A stretch of DNA of 32,877 nt from a virus: positions 1 to 32,877 of the IMG/VR virus record IMGVR_UViG_3300047157_000101; one strand, given 5' to 3'. Positions within the stretch are counted from its first letter, which is position 1. Each line of letters opens with the position of its first letter. The translations under genes and the position numbers were made by a program. The notes beneath the pieces are model-generated. The model was not told the origin of the DNA and did no database searches. It saw only the letters and a list, made by a program, of their open reading frames with translations. Positions 16,801 to 23,259 of this stretch are shown here, in pieces.

Positions 16801-18376
16801 TTTTATCTGTGCTATTGTAAGCTATACCACCTGTATATTTAGAACCAAAATTAGAAGTGTGCAAAGTTGATACTGTTACTGCTGTTGAAGATGGCACAAC
16901 TTTATAAAATACATCATAAGCTGAGTTGTCATAATATTCATTAGCACTTAGGACAAATAGATAACTATTGTTTTCATTAATAAAAGCAAAAGATGGATAA
17001 TTTCTAAATGTAGCTACTTCTGTGCTTGAGTTAACTGTAATTGTTGAGTTTGAATTTATAGTACAATTACTAATATCAGTTTTCCAATTAGCAACTAGAT
17101 TACTACTATTGTCATCTACGTTTCCAATTAATAATCTGTTATTAATAGTGTCATATATTGCACCAATTTGCTTAACATATTTTGGTTGGTTTGTTCCATC
17201 TGAACCTGCTGTATTTGCTTTTATTGTTTGTTTAGCACCCCAACTAACTGACCTTGTGCTACCACCTGTGATTGTACCAACATAAGCATCAACAGATTCA
17301 GTACCTTGTCCTGTTGGATAGCTTCTAATAGATACAATTAAATTGTTATCTGGATCAAAAACTGTTTTTAAACAACTCCCAACACCATAATAACCCCAAG
17401 TAAAATTGCCAAACTTACCTGTCGTAGTATCAATAGCTGTTTCTGAACCAAGAGTAATAGTTGTTCCAGAAAGGGTAAATACTTTAGATTTTATTGAAGC
17501 ACTTGCTATTGTTTCTGTAGAGTTATAACTATAAGTTACTAATCCTGCATCTGCATTGCTGTCATAACCTAAAGAGCAATACATATAATTATAATAATTA
17601 CTTGCACTACTTACCTCTAATTCTGTACCCAAAGTAAATGTTGTTCCAGATAGTGTACCTGCTCTTATATAACCATAAGTAGGATCACCAGAATTATTAC
17701 CATAAGTAAATACTACTGTTGAACCACTTGTTAAAATACCGTCTATTGTATATGAGCCAATACTTTTTAAAGCAACAGGAGTACCAGAAGTAACAGAACC
17801 ATCTGTTGCAACAGTATAAGCAACTATCGTTGGATAACCGTTTGACGCAATATAGCCTGCAACAAATGTATTTTGTGCAGAGCAATAAAAATTAAAAGCC
17901 TGTTTTTCTGAACTACTAGAATCAACAATACCTGCTCCAGTAGTGTTGCTTATTGCTACATCTGATGATGTTGTTGTTGCAACTTGTGAAACTGTATTAT
18001 CAGCGTTTAAGATTAATGGTTTGCCTGCCGTAATACTACCACTAGCTGTATAGTCACGGTTTACGCCAATGTCACGATAGGATGATTTCTCAGCAGGATA
18101 AGTAACAAAGACTGTTGAACCTGTAGCTGATAAAGAGATAGCATTTCCTGAGTTACTACTTTCAAATATAGTATCTCTTGTAAGTGTGTTTGTGTTATAC
18201 GTTCCCTGACCTACTTCAAAATCTGTACCATTAACATCTGTAATTGTGTAATAACACTTTGTTCCATTACCTAACACACTAAACGCTTGAAAGCCTGACT
18301 CAGCTCCAGTAAGCGTTAATGTTCCAGTACCGGTGGTACTCGTCAACTCTTTAATTCTATCCAAACTTTTTAACAT
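13868..18376 (-). CDS. Giant fibre with three beta-propeller-like segments
   Basis: A 1502-residue virion fibre candidate. The N-terminus (about 1-100; DRIKELTSTTGTGTLTLTG, TRDTIFESSNSG, VFVTYPAE) is a conserved anchoring module of phage fibres. Three large segments follow (about 133-565, 612-1000, 1046-1430), each introduced by a small module of the type GSITAGKPLILNADNTVSQV, TAGKDYYAKNDGTIV or GSITKGKPVILRTDG. Inside, a motif Y-D-x-x-x-N-(K/R) recurs about every 45-60 residues (YDTTNDKIG, YNPNENKFV, YDPDNNKWL, YDTVQNRFL), as in blades of a propeller. The C-terminal cap is QYYVQTDGTLSTTAG and SSTKILIKS. It is very large for a genome of this size and lies between terminase and portal instead of the tail end. 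It may bind receptors or host surface glycans from the head or neck; that is inference. Confidence 0.75.
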   Translation of the reverse strand: MLKSLDRIKELTSTTGTGTLTLTGAESGFQAFSVLGNGTKCYYTITDVNGTDFEVGQGTYNTNTLTRDTIFESSNSGNAISLSATGSTVFVTYPAEKSSYRDIGVNRDYTASGSITAGKPLILNADNTVSQVATTTSSDVAISNTTGAGIVDSSSSEKQAFNFYCSAQNTFVAGYIASNGYPTIVAYTVATDGSVTSGTPVALKSIGSYTIDGILTSGSTVVFTYGNNSGDPTYGYIRAGTLSGTTFTLGTELEVSSASNYYNYMYCSLGYDSNADAGLVTYSYNSTETIASASIKSKVFTLSGTTITLGSETAIDTTTGKFGNFTWGYYGVGSCLKTVFDPDNNLIVSIRSYPTGQGTESVDAYVGTITGGSTRSVSWGAKQTIKANTAGSDGTNQPKYVKQIGAIYDTINNRLLIGNVDDNSSNLVANWKTDISNCTINSNSTITVNSSTEVATFRNYPSFAFINENNSYLFVLSANEYYDNSAYDVFYKVVPSSTAVTVSTLHTSNFGSKYTGGIAYNSTDKTTGYLTYWYANSTDFTYDLVVRSGGFSTNVNLTNDNYFGIASTTASTTEPVGVNRAGSFNNDQTGMTAGKDYYAKNDGTIVERTSTIPDTTPSSTDFITYASSQIGNSIKTSIAYDTTNDKIGVLNYGTGGADYYPRLTIGTESGSSITWGTPVIVYSGNGGNERGYQLTYGNGAFIGTYATSSKGYVFGATYTGTNSATIGTRVQPFSGDLYRENCTISYNPNENKFVFIAKELNTTDFKLYIITNSGTTLTVGNSATLSVTANTYSHWFNGYDPDTHRTVIAISYVSGSGNDKIYTANISGSNITASTNYLSVGNANFAEGNQSMNYDPDNNKWLYLDIDDDSTDQNIYATVLTASSDTFTKGTRTLMNSVKSRYMASYYDTEQNKSVVPYQLYDSSASEYYGKIGVITISGTTPSWTDSTNTIGNTTTDRTKPQASLFNPDTNKGVVIADRQTNNEGVSALLSFGSTISVNASQFVGTARSGTDLELAEPPTELVGMANGSITKGKPVILRTDGDFEEVKANITTIAYSNGSEEEISAGWLDMHSVSYDTVQNRFLAVYRDQDASNYGYSKSFTVSNNTISNIVSGSAFNTNTTTILDSCYVGNSKHVVIYKNSSSYLVARCITLASDGSTTEGTANVIYSGNTNNRGSCYYDSKVGAVVIVTSFVYDNYKAQVGAVYVDGTNLPAGNFVVNPSNETDCYYFSSSYDEEAQIGIVAYGSDNNKGVFNTINITDNYNTVSWNTDLTFNSYKSRISADGMTYDPKTKKHLCLFADDQNSNDLYGIVATVSGTSVTHGTKAVISTDSNDNLFGCQGTDGGGISYAHRGQASPYYLKGGVATISGTSFTLTNSNTYNSTDVGSNNSVSFAYQPSDYTTLAVYEENGAHDLQGLAIIPEGSITTFNLGATNFIGFAQDTVADNEDVKVKVISQSDENQTGLTTASQYYVQTDGTLSTTAGTPSVLGGTALSSTKILIKS

Positions 18377-20205
18377 TATATATCCATCCAGTTACCACCA
18401 CGCCTTATAAAAGGATTAGGTTTTTTTGGTTTTTCTTCTTTTGTTTTTTCTGTAGCACGGTTTAGTTTCTCGTGCAGTATTCTTAAATTTACATTTAAGA
18501 TATTGTAAGCTGCGAAGGCATAACATAAACAATCCCACGCTTCATTTCTTGCACGTTTTTTAATCCATTGGCTTCTACGCACACCTCTAACAACTTTCTC
18601 AGTTCTACTTTCACTAGCTAGTTGTCTAAAATATTCTTCATCTAAATGATCAGGTAGATGTATATATCCACTACCTTCTTCAGTTATCTTTAAACGTCCA
18701 TAAACGTGGTTCTTAATAGTATCTGAACCTACTGGATATAAACGAACTTTGCCGGTGTTATTTCTACTAGGCCTACCCACCATTGGTCTACCTTCGCCGC
18801 CTACACCTTTAATAGCAAAATAACGGCGGTCTACTTTCTTTTTTGTATAATCATAAGTTTGCTGTGTAAAGTGACCACCGCTATCTATACAAGCACACTT
18901 AATAGACAACTCAATGCCTTTAGGATGCGCGTATTTTTCTTCTAGTATCTCCGTTAACTCATCCCATAATTGAGGAGTTGAAGGATCACCAAAAATAATT
19001 TTATGATCTATGATATATACTTGTTCATCTCTACAGAAACCAGTAATGGTAATCTCTAATCTATCGTCTTGTACGTCTACCCCAGCTACCAAAAGAACTA
19101 CATCTTCAGGTAAATCTTTACCCCAGTTATAAGCACGTTTTCTTAGTTGGTATTCTTCGACTTTTTCGCCTTCGTTTTCGTCCCAGCTTTCTGCGAGGAC
19201 GGTGTTGACGAACACTCGCAACGTTTCTGGAAGATTTTTTGCTTGAAGGAAATGAGTAGCGATTTCACCCATTGTAGACCAGCTACTATATAACCCATTA
19301 AGATGGAAGCTAGCAGTACCAGTAAATTTACTATTCGCTTTCCAGTAGCCACGCTTAATGTTAGCAAGCCTTTTGCTATCGTCCCAAGCACCTCCACATT
19401 CACTACAAACGTATACAGCTTTCTCAGGTTCGCCTTCATTCCATTTAACATTTTTCCACTCCAACTCTGACTCATGTTCACAATCGTGACATGGTACAAT
19501 AAATTTTCTTTGATCACCTTGTAGGTAAGCGCTTTCTATCTTACTACTACCTTTAGTTGTTGGTGTACTAACTAACGCCACCTTACGATTATAAAAATTA
19601 CTAGTACGTCTTGTACCTAACGCAATTATATCACCTTCTGTAGTTCCTAATACAGAATATCTATCTATCTCATCACACAATAAAATTCTTATTGGTCTAC
19701 TACTAACACTAGCAGCAGAATTACTACCAACTAAATCTAATGAACCACCAGTAAACGATTTAGCATAGATAGTATTATTACTATCTCTTGATCGAGCTGG
19801 TAAAACTTTGTGAGTTAAACTAGCTGTATCACGTATCATTGGACTAATTCTATTCTTACTAAACGTACCTGCCATTTGTAATGTTGGTTGAATCATCAAT
19901 ATAGGTGATGGATCAATATCAATATGAAAGCCTATTATATTTAATAGGAGTTCTGTTTTACCTATCTGACTAGCTGACATTACAACTATACGTTCAACTG
20001 ATGGATCAGTAAAAGAGTCCATAATCTCACGTTGAAACTCTGCTCTATTCGTATTCCATTTACCAGCTTCAGCACTAGCTTCAGAACTTAAATATCTATT
20101 CTTGTCTGACCATTGACTTACCGTGTACTTTGGTGGAGGTCTTAACATCATCATTGCTTGACGTGTTGTCTCTACTATATTCTCCGTTGGCACTTGTATT
20201 GTCAT
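18376..20205 (-). CDS. terL: Terminase large subunit (lambda gpA family)
   Basis: A 609-residue packaging motor and nuclease. The ATPase part has Walker A MSASQIGKTE (76-85) and Walker B ILLCDEID (174-181); a Cys4 zinc site lies near 239-268 (CHDC … CSECGG). The nuclease part has GVDVQDDRLEI, then CIDSGGHFT and ARNEAWDCLCY, with the acidic residues in the expected places. The length is close to gpA (641). The gpA-type enzyme usually cuts at cos sites, so this phage may use cohesive ends (inference). Start ATG at 20205 lies within the small subunit gene (110-base overlap); its stop overlaps the fibre start as TAATG. Confidence 0.95.
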   Translation of the reverse strand: MTIQVPTENIVETTRQAMMMLRPPPKYTVSQWSDKNRYLSSEASAEAGKWNTNRAEFQREIMDSFTDPSVERIVVMSASQIGKTELLLNIIGFHIDIDPSPILMIQPTLQMAGTFSKNRISPMIRDTASLTHKVLPARSRDSNNTIYAKSFTGGSLDLVGSNSAASVSSRPIRILLCDEIDRYSVLGTTEGDIIALGTRRTSNFYNRKVALVSTPTTKGSSKIESAYLQGDQRKFIVPCHDCEHESELEWKNVKWNEGEPEKAVYVCSECGGAWDDSKRLANIKRGYWKANSKFTGTASFHLNGLYSSWSTMGEIATHFLQAKNLPETLRVFVNTVLAESWDENEGEKVEEYQLRKRAYNWGKDLPEDVVLLVAGVDVQDDRLEITITGFCRDEQVYIIDHKIIFGDPSTPQLWDELTEILEEKYAHPKGIELSIKCACIDSGGHFTQQTYDYTKKKVDRRYFAIKGVGGEGRPMVGRPSRNNTGKVRLYPVGSDTIKNHVYGRLKITEEGSGYIHLPDHLDEEYFRQLASESRTEKVVRGVRRSQWIKKRARNEAWDCLCYAFAAYNILNVNLRILHEKLNRATEKTKEEKPKKPNPFIRRGGNWMDI

Positions 20206-20680
20206 ACGATTCTACATCCGTTTCAGATAGTTCAATCAATACTTCATCAACTGAATTTTCTAATGTTGCTCTAACTTCATTTATATTTCTACTAGCAAAT
20301 ACATCACCAGCTACTTTAGATGGTAATGATAATAGTTTAGCTTTTATTAGTCCTGTTATACTTCCCCATACTTGAGATACATGATCTTTATGAACTAACT
20401 CAGATGCTTTTTGAGCTGCATCTAATTCTAATAGTTCAGCTCTTGCCTTCTCTACTCTTAGTTTAGCATTAGCAATATCGGAGTCTGCATCTAGTTCTAA
20501 AGATAACGATCTAAGGTATTTTATATAACCTTGAATAGAACCAACTAAAGGATAACGTCCACGCTTACCATCAATCTTAGGAATGTGGCCGGCTTTCGCT
20601 AATTGTTGTACACGCCTTTCGCTTAAATCAAGTATTAATGCAATTTCTTTGCAAGACTTGTTACTCCCAGTTTTCTCCAT
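20096..20680 (-). CDS. terS: Terminase small subunit (Nu1-like)
   Basis: A 194-residue DNA-recognition subunit. The N-terminus has a winged-helix of Nu1 type: SCKEIALILDLSERRVQQLA then GHIPKIDGKRGRYPLVGSI. Residues about 65-140 form a coiled, charged region for assembly, and the C-terminus is Asn/Ser/Asp-rich and overlaps the large subunit gene by 110 bases. AAAGG lies nine bases before the ATG. It marks the packaging start for the large subunit; the noncoding region directly upstream may hold its binding site. Confidence 0.88.
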   Translation of the reverse strand: MEKTGSNKSCKEIALILDLSERRVQQLAKAGHIPKIDGKRGRYPLVGSIQGYIKYLRSLSLELDADSDIANAKLRVEKARAELLELDAAQKASELVHKDHVSQVWGSITGLIKAKLLSLPSKVAGDVFASRNINEVRATLENSVDEVLIELSETDVESYDNTSANGEYSRDNTSSNDDVKTSTKVHGKSMVRQE

Positions 20681-20818
20681 TTTTTAAAACCTTTTGTTTT
20701 TAAATTTGTTTGAGTTCAAACGAACTCGAACTAAGATTTTCTGTGACTAGCAGAATATCGTTCTCGAGAAATACCCTCTAATTAAACGTCCATAAAGTAC
20801 CTTTTGATAACCCTTGTA
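20681..20818. other. Noncoding region before terminase with hairpins: candidate packaging (cos/pac) site
   Basis: A 138-base gap in an otherwise tightly packed operon. It holds a hairpin with ten-base arms (20708-20717 with 20722-20731, one G·T pair, AAAC loop), a TTCTG…CAGAA inverted repeat (20739-20755), and a ten-base palindrome TTCTCGAGAA (20761-20770). No T-run follows any hairpin, so they do not look like terminators. The position just upstream of the Nu1-like gene equals that of lambda cos. No cut site can be fixed from sequence alone. Confidence 0.4.
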
Positions 20819-21541
20819 TTACCTTACTTTTACTAACTTTAATTTAAATTTCTTGTTAAATTGAAACCTAATTTGTTTTTGTAATTGTTTTTCAAGTATC
20901 TTAGGTATGAATGTACGTGTTAATTTATCAAACGGAAATAATTTATTAATAGTTTGTCTATCAACAAAACTTGCTACCTTTTGTAGTTTAGGACTTTTAT
21001 CATTTGTTGTTGTGCCTAATCTTCTCCATATTCCATTGAATGAACCATTACTAGGTCTACCTTTAGGTGTTCCAAAGAAATATCTTTTCTTGTCTGCTTT
21101 AACTCTCTTAACAAAGTTTCTAGGAAAGTTACCATGTTGATTTAATTCTGAATGAACTGTTGGTATAACTATATACTTTCTATTAGGTGTACGTTCACCA
21201 CCATTAGTCTGCAATCTCATATACTTAATACGTCTATTCGTACCGGAACTATCACCACTAGATTTAATGTTAGGTTCACCTTTAACGCCTACATAAGCTA
21301 TTTTATCATTAACCGTCTTTTGTGAACTCTTTGTCTTTGTATATCCAAATGCACTTGATGTATATTTAACAGGCTTATCAAAAGTTCTATTAGTGTTCAT
21401 GTTATATAACTTCATCATCTTACGTGCTGTATCATTCATAGCAAAGCCTACTGCTTTAGGTAGATCAACACCTTGAAACTTCTTAACTCTTTTAGTAACG
21501 CTTCTTATGTTTGTCTTAACACTTATATCTAATGCTGCCAT
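20819..21541 (-). CDS. Minor tail protein gpZ-like, first gene of the late operon
   Basis: A 240-residue, very basic protein. The N-terminal part has LPKAVGFAMNDTARKMMKLY, then TFDKPVKYTSSAFGYTKT, in agreement with the gpZ-type minor tail family (an ALN-TA helix followed by a Phe-x-x-P-x-x-x-T segment). The C-terminal half is rich in Lys, Arg and Phe. I start at ATG 21541 because GGAG lies six bases upstream; a TTG nine codons earlier lies within the hairpin arm of the leader. gpZ completes the tail-head joint in lambda. Its location before terminase, and not next to gpU, is unusual. The family call is moderate. Confidence 0.55.
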   Translation of the reverse strand: MAALDISVKTNIRSVTKRVKKFQGVDLPKAVGFAMNDTARKMMKLYNMNTNRTFDKPVKYTSSAFGYTKTKSSQKTVNDKIAYVGVKGEPNIKSSGDSSGTNRRIKYMRLQTNGGERTPNRKYIVIPTVHSELNQHGNFPRNFVKRVKADKKRYFFGTPKGRPSNGSFNGIWRRLGTTTNDKSPKLQKVASFVDRQTINKLFPFDKLTRTFIPKILEKQLQKQIRFQFNKKFKLKLVKVR

Positions 21542-21755
21542 ATCATTCTCCAAGTTATGTAGAGTCAATTAATAGATTACTAATGGGAATAAGTAATCAT
21601 GTGAGAAAGCCCAAAATATGAAAAAAGACTCCTATTGACTCTACAGCACTTCGGCTAATCAACTCTTACTATAACGATATTATATAAACAGGGGATGTTC
21701 GTTAATGGTTGACCTATCAAGATAGGATGTTGTGTTTACAACTAACCTCACTTTA
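21542..21755 (-). ncRNA. Structured 5' leader of the late transcript
   Basis: This gene-free stretch between a promoter at 21762-21791 and the gpZ-like start contains several hairpins on the minus strand: GTTGT-AAAC-ACAAC; CCTAT-CTTG-ATAGG (a CUUG tetraloop); a 12-base perfect pair TGTAGAGTCAAT/ATTGACTCTACA (arms at plus 21633-21644 and 21556-21567); and inside that arm pair a smaller GATTACT…AGTAATC hairpin. The outer arm ends shortly before the SD. It may control translation or transcript elongation; no known RNA family is recognised. Confidence 0.5.
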
Positions 21756-21761
21756 TCAAAA

Positions 21762-21791
21762 AATATAGGTTGATTTGTACAAAGTAGTCAA
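21762..21791 (-). promoter_or_regulatory. Putative late promoter with degenerate operator
   Basis: Leftward promoter: -35 TTGACT (21786-21791), 18-base spacer, -10 TATATT (21762-21767). The -35 box lies in TTGACTACTTTGTACAA (21775-21791), a partly symmetric 17-mer like the early operators TTGACA-N5-TGTCAA but with changes in both arms. It lies 20 bases past the stop of the HTH gene and before the long leader and all late genes. It is the best promoter-like sequence in front of the late operon; use in vivo is inference. Confidence 0.55.
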
Positions 21792-21810
21792 CACTAAAAA
21801 AATAAATATA

Positions 21811-22008
21811 CTATATGTTGTTAAAACTAAAGAAATCGTTAGGTGATACACTACCATTAGTAGCAAAGTATATTTTTTCTAAAGCATCCGGTAAAGGTAT
21901 TACCTCACCATTTATGTACCTGTATACTGATCTACTAGATACTTCGATAGTAGCAGCAAAGTCATCATAAGATATTTCTTCTAATTTTAAATAGTCTTTT
22001 AGTTTCAT
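21811..22008 (-). CDS. Cro/XRE-type HTH regulator
   Basis: A 65-residue DNA-binding protein that is one HTH domain: YDDFAATIEVSSRSVYRYIN (residues 14-33) is helix-turn-helix, then GEVIPLPDALEKIYFATNG with the typical ending SPNDFF. Length and pattern match small Cro-like repressors of proteobacterial phages. AGGAG lies seven bases before the ATG. It is the only classic repressor-type HTH in the window and therefore the best candidate to bind TTGACA-N5-TGTCAA; that link is inference. It sits directly before the putative late promoter. Confidence 0.8.
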   Translation of the reverse strand: MKLKDYLKLEEISYDDFAATIEVSSRSVYRYINGEVIPLPDALEKIYFATNGSVSPNDFFSFNNI

Positions 22009-22067
22009 TAGATTGCTCCTAGTCCTACTAATATTAATATAAAAAATATAAACATTATTCCATACAT
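22008..22067 (-). CDS. Possible 19-residue membrane peptide before the HTH gene
   Basis: A tiny frame, ATG at 22067, that encodes one almost entirely hydrophobic segment (MFIFFILILVGLGAI at the end). Its stop overlaps the HTH start as TAATG, and its last codons contain the HTH ribosome site. It has only a weak SD itself. It may be a leader peptide that couples translation, a small membrane peptide, or chance in A+T-rich DNA. Confidence 0.35.
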   Translation of the reverse strand: MYGIMFIFFILILVGLGAI

Positions 22068-22086
22068 AAATAATTCACATAGTAAT

Positions 22087-22314
22087 TTAAAATAAGTAAT
22101 CATCATCATTCTCCATTAGCACTATAGGAGTATCTTCCCCTATCCATGCACCTAATATATTAAAGTCTATCCATTCAATAGACTCTTGTTTATCCATACC
22201 CTGTTGTATAAATACATTCACTAACTTATTATAATCATATACAATCACAGTATCACATCCACATCTGTGACCTAGGCCTATAATAGCTTCATTGCATCCT
22301 GACCACTTTTTCAT
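22087..22314 (-). CDS. Small conserved phage protein (CGCDTVIVYDYNK type)
   Basis: A 75-residue protein with an N-terminal Cys cluster (Cys7, Cys18, Cys20) and the text VIVYDYNKLVNVFIQQGM, then EWIDFNILGAWIGEDTPIV. I recall this order (Cys-rich start, YDYDK, GM, DFNVIGAWVGE) from small early phage proteins without known function. GGAGG lies upstream within the end of the preceding small frame. It belongs to the run of small early genes. Confidence 0.65.
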   Translation of the reverse strand: MKKWSGCNEAIIGLGHRCGCDTVIVYDYNKLVNVFIQQGMDKQESIEWIDFNILGAWIGEDTPIVLMENDDDYLF

Positions 22315-22425
22315 TTAAGATACCTCCAATGTATATTTATAGTTTTGATATGCACAATACCCTACCAATAGATAAACAATCTTCTCATCAGGATGTTCAT
22401 CATTGATGTAAATAGAGTTACCCAT
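22315..22425 (-). CDS. Possible 36-residue small early protein
   Basis: ATG at 22425, with AGGAAG about 14 bases upstream, encodes MGNSIYINDEHPDEKIVY and a Tyr-rich end; the stop is directly before the next ATG (TAA-ATG). The last codons contain GGAGG, which serves the next gene. It fills an otherwise empty gap in a dense early operon. The evidence is the tight arrangement only. Confidence 0.4.
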   Translation of the reverse strand: MGNSIYINDEHPDEKIVYLLVGYCAYQNYKYTLEVS

Positions 22426-22439
22426 AATAGTACATACTT

Positions 22440-22595
22440 CTATGTACCATCTTTATCAGTAAAGTATAAGTAGTCATCAGCTAGTGATGTTATCTCTACA
22501 CCTAATGTACTGGATATAAAACTTACTAAACATACGTCCTGAGTATAGTTATGATCCTTGTACTTCCATTTCTTTTGTAATTCTGAATTATACAT
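22440..22595 (-). CDS. Small early protein (51 residues), function unknown
   Basis: ATG at 22595 with GGGGAG eight bases upstream. The product is a mixed helix-strand protein with KKWKYKDHNYTQDVCLVS, then EITSLADDYLYFTDKDG. It follows the broken frame at 22598-22862 by two bases and precedes another tiny frame. No family is recognised. Confidence 0.55.
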   Translation of the reverse strand: MYNSELQKKWKYKDHNYTQDVCLVSFISSTLGVEITSLADDYLYFTDKDGT

Positions 22596-22597
22596 TG

Positions 22598-22862
22598 TTA
22601 TGCTCCCCATAATTCTAATGCTTCTTTTTCAGCTTCTGAATAATTTTTAAAATTTTTAACTTTTTGTTCTACTGCTTTTTTTCTTTTTCTGCCTAATAAA
22701 TGTGTGCTAGTAAAAGTTTTTTTATCATACGCTCTTAAAATAGCACCCATAGAATATCTAGTAATAGTAGCTAATTTTTTATTATTTTTAATGATGGTAG
22801 TTATAGCTGGGGCTAGATATAAATTCTAAACCTCTCATTGTATGTTTTTTTAAGTTGTTCAT
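22598..22862 (-). pseudogene. Frameshifted small early gene (one extra C)
   Basis: ATG at 22862 (GGAG upstream) opens MNNLKKHTMRGLEFISSP but hits a stop after 24 residues. One frame over, the reading continues for more than 70 codons as AITTIIKNNKKLATITRYSM, then LLGRKRKKAVEQKVKNFKNY to a TAA just before the next gene. Removing one C from the CCCC run near 22813 restores a single 87-residue basic protein. Either the gene is broken, or the run was miscounted in sequencing. A real frameshift signal is less likely as no slippery heptamer is visible. Confidence 0.55.
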
Positions 22863-22864
22863 TG

Positions 22865-23044
22865 TTATACACTCCAATCCATACGTTCATAATTTAATGC
22901 TTTTTCTAATTTTCTAAACACTCTTAAAGCTGCTCTTGAGTGTGTAGTTTTTTCACCAGCATCTTCATAAAATTGTAATATACCTATCATTGAGGTATAT
23001 GTTTCATCTAATTCTTTGTCTGTAAGTTTTATTGTATTAGTCAT
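22865..23044 (-). CDS. Small early protein under operator control
   Basis: A 59-residue protein, TNTIKLTDKELDETYTSM then HSRAALRVFRKLEKAL, mainly helical and charged; no family recognised. ATG at 23044 has the early-type site AACAGGAG-ATTACA-ATG. Directly upstream lies a promoter whose -35 box is inside the TTGACA-N5-TGTCA(T) palindrome. It is the first gene of a sub-operon that runs to the HTH gene, so the operator may control the whole set including the regulator. Confidence 0.7.
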   Translation of the reverse strand: MTNTIKLTDKELDETYTSMIGILQFYEDAGEKTTHSRAALRVFRKLEKALNYERMDWSV

Positions 23045-23067
23045 TGTAATCTCCTGTTTATGTATCG

Positions 23068-23097
23068 AGATTACTACTATATGACATATAGTGTCAA
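23068..23097 (-). promoter_or_regulatory. Early promoter with operator palindrome
   Basis: Leftward promoter: -35 TTGACA (23092-23097), 18-base spacer, -10 TAATCT (23068-23073). The minus-strand operator is TTGACACTATATGTCAT (23081-23097), one change from perfect symmetry. The segment TATATGTCA followed by ATAGTAGTAATCT is shared with the promoter at 26952-26980, so the two promoters are copies of one sequence. Confidence 0.7.
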
Positions 23098-23100
23098 CAC

Positions 23101-23247
23101 CTATTTAATATTAATACATTCTACTTTAGGTATAGGTTCTTGATTAGATGCTTTTATAACGATTACTACAAAGATAACTATAAGCATGATTGATATAGTA
23201 CCTAGTATAGTCATTAGTCCTTTAAACATTTTTTCTATTAGTTTCAT
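23101..23247 (-). CDS. Small single-pass membrane protein (48 residues)
   Basis: ATG at 23247 with AACAGGAG upstream. A short basic start (KLIEKMFKGLM) is followed by one transmembrane helix (about residues 13-31, ILGTISIMLIVIFVVIVI) and a short outer tail with KVECINIK. The charge pattern predicts the N-terminus inside the cell. Small early membrane proteins can act in superinfection exclusion or host membrane change; here the role is unknown. Its stop lies four bases before the operator at 23081-23097. Confidence 0.65.
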   Translation of the reverse strand: MKLIEKMFKGLMTILGTISIMLIVIFVVIVIKASNQEPIPKVECINIK

Positions 23248-23259
23248 ATTTTTCTCCTG

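Noticed and set aside
17697-17885. Cys- and Tyr-rich 62-residue open frame within the fibre gene
   Set aside because: Off-frame reading of the fibre; the unusual Cys/Tyr content is what the frame shift of Thr/Val/Gly codons produces.
19143-19517. 124-residue open frame inside the large terminase gene
   Set aside because: It overlaps the zinc-site region of the terminase in another frame; text is unstructured and no start signal is present.
21542-21568. Longer start (TTG at 21568) for the gpZ-like gene
   Set aside because: The TTG lies in the 3' arm of the leader hairpin without ribosome site; ATG at 21541 has GGAG at six bases.
21600-21720. tRNA gene or attachment site in the late leader
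   Set aside because: There are hairpins but no cloverleaf, T-loop or anticodon arm, and no integrase is present to support an attachment site.
23040-23100. The TTGACA palindromes as CRISPR-like repeats
   Set aside because: Copies are single, far apart and each overlaps a -35 box; there is no regular spacer arrangement anywhere in the window.
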